From NCBI RefSeq assembly GCF_014650555.1, contig NZ_BMVE01000014.1, positions 1 through 64,000 on the forward strand: a stretch of DNA of 64,000 nucleotides, in the 5' to 3' direction. This stretch comes from Streptomyces goshikiensis (GTDB lineage: Bacteria; Actinomycetota; Actinomycetes; Streptomycetales; Streptomycetaceae). Position numbers and translations under genes: made by a program. Shown in pieces: positions 50,149 to 59,620 of the stretch; within the stretch, counting starts at the first letter, position 1, and each line of letters opens with the position of its first letter. Below the pieces are notes generated by a model, which saw only the letters and a program-made list of their open reading frames with translations, was not told the DNA's origin and did no database searches.

Positions 50149-50745
50149 TCAGTGCGGGAGATGCCAGTGGTGGGCGCGCATGACATACGGGGCCAGGGTG
50201 CGGGCGCGCCGCACCATTCCGTAGAGCTGCTGGGCGGGGCGCTGCTGCTCGCCGTGGATGGCGTTGACGATGATCAGCCCGCAGGTTAGCGCCGGTACAG
50301 ACCACTGGGCGTAGGACAGGCGGCGTTCGGCCTGACCGGTGTCTCCCGGGAGACGATCGGCCTTTTCGGCGTCCTGGGGAGTGCCTGAGGAGACAAGCTC
50401 AATCTTCTTGCCGAGGACACGGGTGTAGACGGTGGCAGCCAGGGCTGCGCCGGTCAGGACGGTCTTGGCTAGGGCGGAGGCGGCGACCCCCTGCTGCGTG
50501 ACCACGCGCGTGGCGTTGACGGCGAGCAGACCGGTGGACCCGACCAGGTGCACACCGATCGCGGCAGCGCCCACCGGCGCCCACAACGCCCACCCCGTGC
50601 TCGCGATCCTCGCACCCTCCTCCCAGCTCCTGCCCTGGACCCTCGCAGCGCCGTTCAGCCCGACAGCGCCCATGAGGGAGCCTCCGAACCAGGCGGCCAG
50701 GCCCACGTCGTGCAGGCTGCGCAGGACGGTATTGCGTTGCGCCAT
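50149..50745 (-). CDS. Membrane protein of unknown function
   Basis: 198 residues from ATG 50745 behind GAGGAG. Four hydrophobic segments: LAAWFGGSLMGAVGLNGAAR, GWALWAPVGAAAIGVHLVGS, ALAKTVLTGAALAATVYTRV and WSVPALTCGLIIVNAIHG. The layout resembles small DUF4149/copper-resistance D-like membrane proteins of actinomycetes (HDVGLAAWFGGSLMGA). No catalytic residues. Common in Streptomyces genomes next to stress genes. Confidence 0.65.
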   Translation of the reverse strand: MAQRNTVLRSLHDVGLAAWFGGSLMGAVGLNGAARVQGRSWEEGARIASTGWALWAPVGAAAIGVHLVGSTGLLAVNATRVVTQQGVAASALAKTVLTGAALAATVYTRVLGKKIELVSSGTPQDAEKADRLPGDTGQAERRLSYAQWSVPALTCGLIIVNAIHGEQQRPAQQLYGMVRRARTLAPYVMRAHHWHLPH

Positions 50746-51080
50746 GGGGGTGGCTCCTCTCGCGCGGGAGCGCCGACACCTCGCCGGCACTCCCGCCACC
50801 GTCACCCCCCGCTCCGGCCGGTGCCAGGGCGGTTGGTCCGAACGGCCCGCGAGTACCAAGCTCGGTAGCGGCCGGATGCCCCGTGGGTGAGGAGGAACAG
50901 CTCGTAGCGGGCGTCCGCCGGGGGGCTGAGCATCGGGTTCTGCAGACCGCTGAACGCAGCGTCATACGCCCGAGTACCAAGCCCCAGCCGCAGCGCGACG
51001 GGGCCCACACAGCCGGCTCCTTCAGGCCGCCGCCCCCTCCAGAGCTGCTTGGCACTCCCCTCTCCGGGTAGGGGCTTTAT

Positions 51081-51105
51081 GGGCCGACGGTCTGTCCGTC
51101 GGCCC
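51081..51105. terminator. Perfect hairpin
   Basis: GGGCCGACGG, loop TCTGT, CCGTCGGCCC. It lies 43 bases before the ATG at 51148 and 336 bases from the start of the leftward membrane gene. It may terminate plus-strand transcripts entering from the left, or act in the leader of the gene after it. Confidence 0.5.
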
Positions 51106-51147
51106 AGCTCAAACGCGTGAGCGGGGGGACGGAGCAGGGAGTGCTTC

Positions 51148-51576
51148 ATGATCCTCATTCTCGGACTCATCATTTTGGTTGCCGCGCTGGTCGTCGCGGT
51201 GGCCGGCGTCATGTCCAACCTGGGCAGCGCCCACGAGCTCACCAACGACTTTTCCGTCTTTGGCTATCACGTCACCAGTTCCACCGGCGCGCTGTTCCTG
51301 TACGGGATCGTCGTCGGCGCGCTTGCCCTCGTAGGCCTGTACCTCGTCCTCGCGGCGGCTCGTCGTGCCTCACGGCGCAGTAGGCTCGCGCGTCAGGGCG
51401 TCGGCGTATCGAGGCGGGAGAGCGAGGTGGTGGACCGCGAACGCGACGACCTCATCGAGCAGCGCGACGCCGCCCGCGCCCGGGCCGACCAACCCCTCGG
51501 AGACAATCCACCCGTCGCCCCCACTGGCGGGCATCGTCGCCCAAAGTGGTTCGGCGGCAGGACAAACCCCCACTAG
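51148..51576 (+). CDS. Two-span membrane protein with coiled tail
   Basis: 142 residues. Helices ILILGLIILVAALVVAVAGV and TGALFLYGIVVGALALVGLY with a short loop between them, then a basic, probably coiled-coil tail (RRESEVVDRERDDLIEQRDA, ARARADQP). This layout (short TM pair, then RxxxLxxERDxLxEER) is frequent in Streptomyces small stress-related membrane proteins. Function unknown. Confidence 0.65.
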   Translation: MILILGLIILVAALVVAVAGVMSNLGSAHELTNDFSVFGYHVTSSTGALFLYGIVVGALALVGLYLVLAAARRASRRSRLARQGVGVSRRESEVVDRERDDLIEQRDAARARADQPLGDNPPVAPTGGHRRPKWFGGRTNPH

Positions 51577-52597
51577 GAGCCAGCTCGGCAGTACATTGTG
51601 GCGGTCCTGACCCCCCAAGTCGGCACCGCCAGGCTCAGCGGTGGAGAGCCGCGGCGGCGGAGCAGTCTGATGTCGGGACCGGGGGCCCCGAAGGCACGGA
51701 ACAGACTTCCACGGCGGTGTTGGCCCCGCTCCACCCATTCAACGAGCGGGCCCCCGTGGCGGGTGCGCACAACGCGCCGTCGCCCTCCCCAGCGCCGGAC
51801 AACCGGCTCGGCCCACGAAACCCGACGGGTATGTCAGACCGCCGCGTCCCAGCCCCTGTACGGAAGCGGCCAGGGCGCGGCGTTGATGTTCTTCGCGCCA
51901 CGCCCTGGCGCCGTCCACTGGACGGCTGCATTCCCGCGGCCTGTGCTTCTCGCGCCGAACCGGCGCTACGTTGAGGTCGGCCCGGTGTTCCCCCAGAGCG
52001 TTGGGATCCGGGCCTGGCCCACGCACGCCATATCGGCGTGGGCTGGGAAAGACCCTAGCTGCGGTCGACCCGCGACGCCGACAAATCCCGCAACCCGTGC
52101 GCATGGTCTCGATATCTGACGCTGACAGCAGCGAAACCGTCCCTGGCAGGGATCCAGGAGGACGGAACTCGTCAGATGTCAGGACCCGGGGCCGCTCCCG
52201 GAAAGGCCCGGGTGGATGGTGGGGCTCCCGGGGCGGTGCGCACCGCATCCACCAACGAGAGAGACCCCGATCCGTCTCGCGTCTGCAGCGGTCACCAAGC
52301 GGGGGGGGGAGGACAGCCCGGGCCGGAAGCCCCATCTGCACCCCGTAGTCCGGCCAGCCGGCCTACGGCAGGACAGACAACCCTGGCCGTATCGGCACAC
52401 ACATCTCACAGGGGCGCTGCTGCCCTGGCCGCAAGAGCACGCGCCTATGCCCGAGCGGTGCAGCCGTGCCCCTCGTCGCCGTGCCGGGTGAATGCGCCTC
52501 CATCTGGCAGTGCTCGAAGGGCCGGACCTGGATGTGACTGGTTGTGTCTGCCTGGTGATGCCCGGCTGTGTGGGCGGTTCGGTTCAGTGGAGCACTC
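51577..52597. other. One-kilobase gap, no recognisable gene
   Basis: Six frames show only Arg/Pro/Ser-rich shadows. A ggggggg run occurs near 52.3 kb. No insertion-sequence ends or family motifs were seen. Lack of any protein-like frame over 1 kb in this genome suggests degenerate DNA from a lost gene. Confidence 0.4.
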
Positions 52598-53222
52598 ATG
52601 GCCAAGGCAGTCCTCGTGATGGCGTTCGCCGCCGCCCTGCCTATGACGGAACCGGGGGTGGCCGCGGACAGTGACCAGCACGACCACGGCCGGGGCGGTC
52701 TGAAGGTGACCGGCCTGACGGGCACCGCCTTCGGTGTCGACTTCAACCCGACCGCCGACCGGCTGCGGATCATCAGCGACACGTGCCAAAACCTGCGCCA
52801 CAACGTGAACGTCGCCACCGGCGGAACCCTCGCCGACACCCCCCGTCACCACACCCCGGCCACCACCCCCACAGCCGGCGTCAGCGGCGCCGCGTACACG
52901 GACAACGACCTGGACGCGGCGACGGCCACCAGCCTGTTCGACATCGATACCGCAAGCTACCGCGTGGCGCTGCAGTCCCCGGCCAACTCCGGCACCCTCG
53001 CCCCCATCGGCAACCTCGGCGTCGACGCGAAGAACCAGCGCTGGCTTCGACATCTACTTCTCGCCCAAGGACGGAAGCAACCAGGGCTTCGCCGCGCTCT
53101 CCACCGACGGCTCCTTCCGCTTCTACATGGTCAACCCGCTCACCGGGGCGGCCCGAGACGCCGGCGCCTGCCCCGACGGCCGGCAGGTCTTCGATGTCGC
53201 CCTGCCCCTGGACCAGGAGTAG
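52598..53222 (+). pseudogene. DUF4394 protein remnant, truncated and frameshifted
   Basis: From ATG 52598: a signal peptide (AKAVLVMAFAAALPMTEPGV) joined directly to the second half of a DUF4394 domain (GTAFGVDFNPTADRLRIISD, QNLRHNVNVATGGTLADTP, TSLFDIDTASYRVALQSPAN, GTLAPIGNLGVDAKN). Near 53040 the frame breaks and continues as GFDIYFSPKDGSNQGFAALS to the stop at 53222. The first half of the domain is missing, so this is decay, not only a base-call error. DUF4394 proteins are secreted beta-propeller-like proteins. Confidence 0.7.
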
Positions 53223-53372
53223 CCGCTTCACCGACCCCGCACCGTCGTCTTCGCGGGCCCGGTTTGGGCTGTCCGGGTGGCAGCAAGGGCGGCTGGCCTA
53301 GTCACAGGCCGGCGATCACGTTACGGCGGGCAGGGTTCCCAAGAACGCCCCTACCCAGTGAAGGAGACACCC

Positions 53373-53720
53373 GTGACTGACATGTGGAGCTACAACCCCG
53401 AGTCGCACTACACCCCTGGCACCAGCCTGGTCGGCTTCAAGGTCGAGGCCAGCGACGGCCACATCGGCAAAGTCGACGAAGCCACCGAGGAGGTCGGCTC
53501 CTCCTACATCGTCGTCGACACCGGCCCGTGGATCTTCGGCAAGGAAGTCCTCCTGCCCGCCGGGACCGTCGTGCGTGTCGACGTGAAGGAGGAGACGATC
53601 AACGTCAACCTCACCAAGGACCAGATCAAGGACTCCCCGGAGTACGACAAGGACAAGCACCGCGGCGATGCCGCCTACCGCGACCAGCTTGGCCAGTACT
53701 ACGACCGCGGCAACGTCTGA
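53373..53720 (+). CDS. PRC-barrel domain protein
   Basis: 115 residues from GTG 53373 behind AAGGAG. PRC-barrel: LVGFKVEASDGHIGKVDEAT, EEVGSSYIVVDTGPWIFGKE, VLLPAGTVVRVDVKEETINV, then NLTKDQIKDSPEYDKDKHRG. PRC-barrels are small beta-barrels used in RNA- or photosystem-associated and stress proteins. Very similar to the copy at 60.8 kb. A hairpin terminator follows. Confidence 0.8.
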   Translation: MTDMWSYNPESHYTPGTSLVGFKVEASDGHIGKVDEATEEVGSSYIVVDTGPWIFGKEVLLPAGTVVRVDVKEETINVNLTKDQIKDSPEYDKDKHRGDAAYRDQLGQYYDRGNV

Positions 53721-53730
53721 GTTGTGCGCT

Positions 53731-53762
53731 GCTGCGGCTCCTCGCGTCGTGGGAGCCGCAGC
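53731..53762 (+). terminator. Terminator of the PRC-barrel gene
   Basis: GCTGCGGCTCC and GGAGCCGCAGC form a perfect 11-bp stem around a 10-base loop, ten bases after the stop codon. Confidence 0.8.
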
Positions 53763-53764
53763 CC

Positions 53765-53990
53765 CTGCGCACCTGAGTGCGCGAGGAAACAGCGGAAAGG
53801 AGCAGGCGAGTCGGCGCTCCAGGCGCCGTTGATCTTGGTGAAGCTCTTCCAGGCACCTTTGAACGTCGTCCAATGCAGATCTTGGTCGCTGGCGGTTGTG
53901 CCCTGCCCGCCGCGCACGGAGCAGTGGAGCAGGCCGTTGTATGCGGCCAGGGTGGGGCCGGGGGCGCTGCCGCCGGAGACACCCGTCCGG
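53765..53990 (-). pseudogene. Lectin-like beta-propeller repeat fragment
   Basis: Minus frame reading GPTLAAYNGLLHCSVRGGQG, SDQDLHWTTFKGAWKSFTKI and NGAWSADSPA. This is one unit of the actinomycete repeat PALAxYNGxLYCxHRG...DxxLWxTxFDGxxWS, found in secreted propeller/lectin-like proteins. Only about one repeat remains; there is no start or signal peptide. A decayed fragment. Confidence 0.5.
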
Positions 53991-54020
53991 ACCCCCGGTG
54001 CGGCCCCGGACGCGGGGCCC

Positions 54021-54915
54021 TCACGCCAGCGCGTAGCTCTGCCGGAAGTAGTCGGCTGCACGCTCCAGGTCCCGCTCGGTCTGCAGCGTCAGCTCCAGGT
54101 CGCCGGTGCCGTGGTGACCGAGCCCCGTCACGTCCCGTGCGAAGCTGGGCACGAGGTCGACCTTCGCCGGGTCGGCCTTCAGATTGACCAGCAGCTTGGC
54201 CTTCTTCGGTGGGACCAGGCAGGCGTAGTTCTGTATGCGCCGGTAGGCAGTGTAAGTCTGGTTCGAGACCTTGATGACGTCCTCGCCAAGCCCGATCAGG
54301 GACTCGTCTACCGCTGCGGCCAGCTCGGCCATGGCCCCAGTCTCCGCCGCGGCCCGCTGCGCCTTCGCCGTGTCCTGGGTCCGGCTCCCAGCCTTTCGAC
54401 GCCGCGGCACGGCCGGCGAAGGACGCCACCGTCTCAAGGCCTATGTGCTCGCTGCCGAAGTACCGATAGCGGACCAAGTCGATCGCGTGCCGGTGCTCAC
54501 GGACAGCGTGGATGTCGTAGCGGGTGAAGTCACCCGCCACACAGATCAACCTCGGTGCGTTCCAGAGCACCTGGGCCGCGGCGTGAACCCCGAGCTGGTC
54601 GCGGACCAGGCGCCGGAAGGCATCCCGGTGGAGGACCAGCCACGCCATATAGAACAGGCCCTGGTTGATGACGCCCGCATCCGTGCCGCGCTTGTACTCG
54701 GCGATCACCGGTGCGCCGTTCTCGTCGATGCCCAGCGAATCGATCCGACCGCCGTGCACCGGTCCGGTGCTGTACTCGCTCGCCAGTAACCGGACGCCGA
54801 GCATCGTCTCCATGTGCGCCTCGACGAGATCCTGCACATCCGCCTCGGCCTCGGCCAGACGCGGCGTGACCTCGGTCACGCCGTCATTCTTGTTGAACAG
54901 CTTTAGGCCTGACAC
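54021..54915 (-). pseudogene. PD-(D/E)xK nuclease with DUF5655 domain, one frameshift
   Basis: From GTG 54915: LKLFNKNDGVTEVTPRLAEA, EAHMETMLGVRLLASEYSTG, GGRIDSLGIDENGAPVIAEY with K following (D and ExK of the nuclease site), INQGLFYMAWLVLHRDAFRR, then APRLICVAGDFTRYDIHAVR. The DUF5655 part (DESLIGLGEDVIKVSNQTYT, AYRRIQNYACLVPPKKAKLL) continues in another frame. One extra base in the TTT at 54394-54396 explains the break. Intact length about 297 residues. Such proteins are often near defence genes; function unproven. Confidence 0.75.
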
Positions 54916-55103
54916 CTCCCCCTTCTCGCCCCTGCCCCACTGCAACAGCGGACAGGTCAAGATTTGTTTCCGGAAGGGTTTTCGGCCTCGCAGGGGCAGT
55001 GTGAGGGGCTGCGTCCAGCGCCTGGGACGGTCCCCGTCCCAGATCCCACATGCGTCCCACACTTCCCCTGATCAAGCGTCAGGCGCTTGCATTTCGCAGG
55101 TCA

Positions 55104-55185
55104 GCCCACGTTGCTCAGTGGATAGAGCACGCGTCTTCTAAGCGCCTGCTCTGTGGTGCGGTTTCTACGCGGTGGGGAGTGGGCC
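55104..55185 (+). tRNA. Degenerate tRNA-Arg(TCT)-like sequence
   Basis: Acceptor arms GCCCAC and GTGGGC pair perfectly 76 bases apart. The D-arm is canonical (GCTCAGTGGATAGAGC), and the anticodon loop CTTCTAA has anticodon TCT on a mostly paired stem. The T-loop reads GTTTCTA instead of TTCRANN and the T-stem is weak. No encoded CCA. Either a divergent tRNA for the rare AGA codon or a decayed copy left by integration. Function doubtful. Confidence 0.35.
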
Positions 55186-55629
55186 GACCCGCCCACTGCG
55201 GACTACCACGATGGGCGTCCGCAAGGGCTGAGGTAGACCTGAGATTACATCGACAGGGTTGCGCGAGCTCCCCGTCCCGGGCACCAGCCCACCGGCCTGA
55301 GACGTCATGGCCGTATTCACGGAGAATCGTCGCTCGCGGATAGGTATCGCTTGGGAGTGAGCGCGGTTTGCTCTCCACCGCCGACGACGGTTGTGAGGGT
55401 GAACCAGAAAAATGGTCCTGCTCCGGCTCCGGGCGTTTCGCCCTATCCTGCGCGCTCACGACTCACCGCGTCACGGGATCTGCGTCCCACGATCACCGCA
55501 CGGAACCCGGCGCGAGGAAGGATATGTGCCGAGCCCGCTACGATCAGGAGATGCCGTACGAGGCCCCCGACGACGCCCCCGAGCCACTGTTGCGATCTGC
55601 GCCCTCCCGGTCGCTCGAAACCGGTAGAC

Positions 55630-57381
55630 TTGACAATTTGTCGGGCAGCGGGCAGCGGGCAGCGGGCAGCGGGCAGCGGGCAGCGGGCAGCGGGCAGCGG
55701 GCAGCGGGCAGCGGGCAGCGGGCAGCGGGCAGCGGGCAGCGGGCAGCGGGCAGTACTCGTCGCGGTTCGCTCGGCGGGTGCCTTGCACCGCCTCCTCGAC
55801 GTCCTGCCGGCCTTCACTGGAGACCGCCGGATCACCACACGGTTCACGCTGGCCCCGGGCTCAGATTTCGACATCGACGCCCTCGCGGCCTTGGAGCGCG
55901 CCGATGTGCGCACACTGCTCTGGGATGAGGCTCTTCGGGTCAAGCATGACCTGATCTTGGCCGCGAGCCCGAAAGGCGCGCTCCGGCTGCTGCCAGGACC
56001 TCGGGTGCTGTTGCCGCACGGAGCCGGATTCAACAAGACGGTCACCAACGACGGCTCGACGAGTATCCCGTCCGGCCTCGACCCCTACTACCTGATGGCT
56101 GAGGGCGAGCCCCTGGCCGACCTGCATGCCTTGGCACACGAGGAACAGGTGAACCGTCTGGCACGGCACAGTCCTGTGACCGCCTGCCGTTCCGCCGTGA
56201 TCGGTGATCCCACCCTGGACCGGATCCTCGTCTCAGTCCCCCACCGGGCGCAATACCGTGCAGCCCTCGGCACGGGGCCGCGCAGGCTCGTTGTTCTCGC
56301 CTCTACGTGGGGCCCCGAGTCCCTTCTGTCCCGCCGCCCCGAGCTGCCGGCCGACCTCAGCCGGACCCTGCCTCACGACTCCTTCCAAGTCGCCCTGGTT
56401 CTCCACCCCAACGTGTACAGCAGTACGGGAAGGTTCGACCTGGCCCGATGGCTCGACCCAGCCCTTGAGGCGGGCCTCGTCCTCTCCCGCCCCTACGAGG
56501 AGTGGGCCACGCTCATGGTCGCCGCTGATGCCGTGGTTACCGACCATGGTTCCACCGCCCTGTACGCCGCGGCCCTTGGCCACCCGATCATCAACGCGTA
56601 CGACGGCGGCGTCGAGTTGATCCCCGACAGCCCGATGGCCCGTCTGCTGGCCGCCACCCCCCGGCTTCCGACACCCGCGGACCTTCCGGACGTCCTGCAC
56701 ACAGCCCTCACGGTGGACATCCGCAGCCACGCTACTGCCGCGTTCGCCGAGCATGGCCAAGCCCTCACGTTGCTGCGGCAGCACCTTTACCGGTTGCTCC
56801 GCCTCCGCCCGCCCTCAGGCCCGCTTGAGGCGCGGGCGTTCTCCCCGTCGTCCACGACGCCCAGGCAGCCGCGGGCCTTCACCGTACGGGCCGAGGTGTC
56901 GGGGGAGAGCATCTCCGTGGCGCGCTTCCCCGTACTTACGCAGGAACCTGTGCACCATTTGGCGGCCGAGTATCCGTCAGCCGGGCCCCGTGCCGTGCAG
57001 AGCGCGGCCGTCCTATGGTCCCCGACGGGTAAGCAGTCCTTCCACCGCCCGCATGCAACCGTCTGGACGGCCGCCGGGTGGACAGCCCACGTCATGGAGG
57101 AGGCACCGCGCTGCCGGACGGCGGTCGCCGTGCTGACGCGCCGTCGATGCCTGCTCAGGCACCGTACGGCCGGCCTGCTCAGCATGCACCTGGAACCCCA
57201 CCAGCAGGCCGGGACAGTCTCCTACGCGGACCCCGGGGCCGTGGCGTCTGCCGTGCACGCTTGGCTCGGCGGCCATCCCATGCCCGCCCTGCCTGTGTCG
57301 CTGCTCTGCGACACAGGCCCGGTGACCGTCCGCGTGGGTCTCGCCCCGGCGACGAGCGACGATCTCGACTACGAGCTCTGA
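55630..57381 (+). CDS. GT-B-fold transferase, CDP-glycerol glycerophosphotransferase-like
   Basis: The conserved protein starts about 55755 (VLVAVRSAGALHRLLDVLPA) and has no start codon of its own. The only in-frame start is TTG 55630, read through the heptanucleotide array (583 residues). An ATG at 55551 with an acidic leader is one frame off. Motifs: VLLPHGAGFNK, VIGDPTLDRILVS, VVLASTWGPESLLSRR, YEEWATLMVAADAVVTDHGS with TALYAAALGHPIINAYDG. These are the HGxG, SxWxxxSL and DxxxTDxxS blocks of teichoic-acid-type glycerophosphotransferases. Likely acts on a cell-surface polymer or a related precursor; inferred. Its end overlaps the convergent STAND gene by 13 bases. Confidence 0.65.
   Translation: MTICRAAGSGQRAAGSGQRAAGSGQRAAGSGQRAAGSGQRAVLVAVRSAGALHRLLDVLPAFTGDRRITTRFTLAPGSDFDIDALAALERADVRTLLWDEALRVKHDLILAASPKGALRLLPGPRVLLPHGAGFNKTVTNDGSTSIPSGLDPYYLMAEGEPLADLHALAHEEQVNRLARHSPVTACRSAVIGDPTLDRILVSVPHRAQYRAALGTGPRRLVVLASTWGPESLLSRRPELPADLSRTLPHDSFQVALVLHPNVYSSTGRFDLARWLDPALEAGLVLSRPYEEWATLMVAADAVVTDHGSTALYAAALGHPIINAYDGGVELIPDSPMARLLAATPRLPTPADLPDVLHTALTVDIRSHATAAFAEHGQALTLLRQHLYRLLRLRPPSGPLEARAFSPSSTTPRQPRAFTVRAEVSGESISVARFPVLTQEPVHHLAAEYPSAGPRAVQSAAVLWSPTGKQSFHRPHATVWTAAGWTAHVMEEAPRCRTAVAVLTRRRCLLRHRTAGLLSMHLEPHQQAGTVSYADPGAVASAVHAWLGGHPMPALPVSLLCDTGPVTVRVGLAPATSDDLDYEL
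55643..55753 (+). repeat. Heptanucleotide array (GGGCAGC)x16
   Basis: Sixteen perfect units of GGGCAGC (the last lacks one base) at the 5' end of the glycosyltransferase-like gene. The repeat is open in all three plus frames and encodes GSGQRAA. Because 7 is not a multiple of 3, each unit gained or lost shifts the downstream frame. Just upstream is TTGACA (55630). Confidence 0.95.
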
Positions 57382-59462
57382 GCGTCGCCGGTCGCTGCCC
57401 CACACTCGGCCGCGATGCGCCGTGCGGCCGTGCGGTGTGTCTCGGCCGTGTCCGCTTCACCGGACATGTCCGCCAGTTCGGCCAGCTCTTCCAGGATCCG
57501 GACCTCATCCGTCTGGGAACCTCGCCTGCGCGCACCCTCAAGTGCGGCCATCACCAGGAGGTGAGCTTCCTCCGGGCATCCGGTCAGCCTCAGCGCCCGG
57601 CCGAGCTCGAAACCCGTCCGTGCCATCATGCGCTCCCGCTCCTGGCCCTTGGCCGCCTGGTGAGCTTCACGTAGCAATTCGACCGCTTCCTGGTGCTGCC
57701 CGCCGCGCAGCGCGGTCCGGCCCAGGAGGTAGGTCTGCAGCAGCACCCCGTACGCGTTGCCGATCTCCGTGTGGATCGCCTTCGACGCCTCGAAGTCCAC
57801 CGCCGCACCGGCCACGTCCCCAGTCTCGGCCTTCAGAAGCCCCTGGAACTCGGTCACCGAGGCCTTCAGCTTCCGTTCCGCAACCGACTCGCCCAGCGAC
57901 GCGGAGGTGGCCAGGGCGTGCCGCAGGCATTCGGCTGCTTCCTCGTACTGCCCCTGCTCCCACAATGGGCGGGCCAGCTGGCACCTCATCCGTACCATCG
58001 CCGGCAGATTCTCCGTGCGGTCGGCGGCATCGACACCCGTACGGAACGCGTCCGTGATGTCCGCATAGTGGGGGTGGTCAAGGAAGTGGGTCCACAGCGG
58101 CTCACACAACGCCCACGCGTCCTCGTACAAGCCGTCCTCGAACGCCAGCCGGACACAGCGGTACAGGGCGTGCCGTTGGGCTTCCAGCCACCGGAGCGCT
58201 CCCTGCTTGCCGTCGAACTCGATGTCCGCAACGCCGGTGCCCGCAGGTTCCGGGATTTCCGCGAACGTCATACGCGAACCGGCTGCCAGCAGATCCGCGC
58301 GGGCCGCCTGACGCCTGGTCCAGATGATCAGTGCCCGCCGCGCCCCCGCCCGCTCCGCCCCGTCCGGATCCTCCCCCCGTGCCCGACGTTCGGCATGGCC
58401 ACGCAGAAGTCCATGCATACGCCAGCCCTTCGCCTGGCCTTCAAGCAGGCCAGCACGCTCCAGCTCCTCCAGCGCATCGCCCGCAGCAGCAAGATCGCAG
58501 CCCAGCATGGCGGCAACGGCCGGTTCCTCGATGCGCGGCCCCGGAAACTGGGACAGCAGGCGGTAGAGGCGTCCGGCCTCCGGGTCCAGAGCGGCGTATG
58601 CGGCGTCCCACACGGCTTCAACCATGGGAATACCCTTCCCGTGCAACTCAGCCGTCAGTTCCGCGACCAGCCGGGACAAGCTTCGTCTGCGGTACTTGCG
58701 CACCCACTGCCCGGCGACCTGAAGCGCCGCCGGCAGTCCCCCACAGCCCTGGGCCAGATCGCGGGCCGCGTCCGGCTCTGCCACTAGCCGGGGATCGTCC
58801 ACCAGGCGGCCCAGCAGCCGCACAGCGTCGTCCGGCGCGAGGGGGCCCAGCAGTACCTCAACGGTGGCGGTGCCCTCAAGGTCGTACAGAGCTCCCTGGC
58901 TGGTGACAATCACCAGGCTGCGATCCGACGCCGGGAGGAGAGACATCACCTCGGTTCCGAAGCGTGCGTTGTCGACGACCACGATCATCTGCTTGTCCCT
59001 GGTCCGGGACCACAGTTGCTTCGTCCGACCGCTGAGGGACTTCTCCAGCCACTCGGGCGACATGCCCATGCCCGTCAAGAGTTCCCCGACAGCATCGGCG
59101 ACTTCCACCACACCGTCTCGGCGCAGATCGTCAAGGTCGACGCAGAGCACGCCGTCGGGGTACCTATCGGCAAGCCCGCGAGCCACCCGATACCCGAGCG
59201 CCGTCTTCCCGATGCCACCGATACCGGTCAGTGCGACAACCAAGGGCCCACAGCGCACCGGATGCCCCTGAACCGCACGGGAGATGATGTCCTGTTCTCG
59301 GTGCCTGTTCTCGAACCAAGCCGACTCAGGAGGGAGTTGGAAGGGGGCGGACTGGACCCTGGCTTCCGCACCATGCCAGTGCTGGTGAAGCTCCCCAATG
59401 CGTCCGGCCTGAACAACAGCCTCCGCACGTCCGTCAAGCCTGTTCCACGTCTCCTCAGCCAT
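57369..59462 (-). CDS. STAND NTPase: NB-ARC-like with TPR repeats
   Basis: 697 residues from ATG 59462. The N-terminal 60 residues include PFQLPPESAWFENRHREQDI, a linker typical of actinomycete NB-ARC proteins. The P-loop is GIGGIGKTA (80-88); Walker B is MIVVVDNARFGTEV (about 157); SLVIVTSQGALYDLEG is the sensor; CGGLPAALQVAGQWVRKYRR is the GxP motif region. A winged-helix part follows, then TPRs from about 430 (CQLARPLWEQGQYEEAAECL, YLLGRTALRGGQHQEAVELL). No obvious catalytic effector is fused, so the effector is probably the divergent partner at 59621. Roles in immunity or regulation are known for the class. Confidence 0.85.
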   Translation of the reverse strand: MAEETWNRLDGRAEAVVQAGRIGELHQHWHGAEARVQSAPFQLPPESAWFENRHREQDIISRAVQGHPVRCGPLVVALTGIGGIGKTALGYRVARGLADRYPDGVLCVDLDDLRRDGVVEVADAVGELLTGMGMSPEWLEKSLSGRTKQLWSRTRDKQMIVVVDNARFGTEVMSLLPASDRSLVIVTSQGALYDLEGTATVEVLLGPLAPDDAVRLLGRLVDDPRLVAEPDAARDLAQGCGGLPAALQVAGQWVRKYRRRSLSRLVAELTAELHGKGIPMVEAVWDAAYAALDPEAGRLYRLLSQFPGPRIEEPAVAAMLGCDLAAAGDALEELERAGLLEGQAKGWRMHGLLRGHAERRARGEDPDGAERAGARRALIIWTRRQAARADLLAAGSRMTFAEIPEPAGTGVADIEFDGKQGALRWLEAQRHALYRCVRLAFEDGLYEDAWALCEPLWTHFLDHPHYADITDAFRTGVDAADRTENLPAMVRMRCQLARPLWEQGQYEEAAECLRHALATSASLGESVAERKLKASVTEFQGLLKAETGDVAGAAVDFEASKAIHTEIGNAYGVLLQTYLLGRTALRGGQHQEAVELLREAHQAAKGQERERMMARTGFELGRALRLTGCPEEAHLLVMAALEGARRRGSQTDEVRILEELAELADMSGEADTAETHRTAARRIAAECGAATGDAQSS

Positions 59463-59620
59463 GCGGCAACAGTATTGGGTCACGAGCTACCTGACGATGC
59501 ATCGACATCAGCCAACAGAGCGTGACGGATGTCCGGATCTCGGCTCCCGGAACCGCTTCCAGGAGGTCAAACCCCCACCTAAGGTTAAGCGGACCCGTCA
59601 CCGACCGAGGGAGTCTCCAC

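Noticed and set aside
50802..51245. 147-codon minus frame with ARYELFLLTHGASGRYRAWY-like stretch
   Set aside because: No start signal or family match; overlaps a hairpin and the start of a supported plus-strand gene.
55643..55753. CRISPR or structural repeat protein gene
   Set aside because: 7-bp units without spacers; GSGQRAA occurs in all three frames merely because the unit is not a multiple of three.
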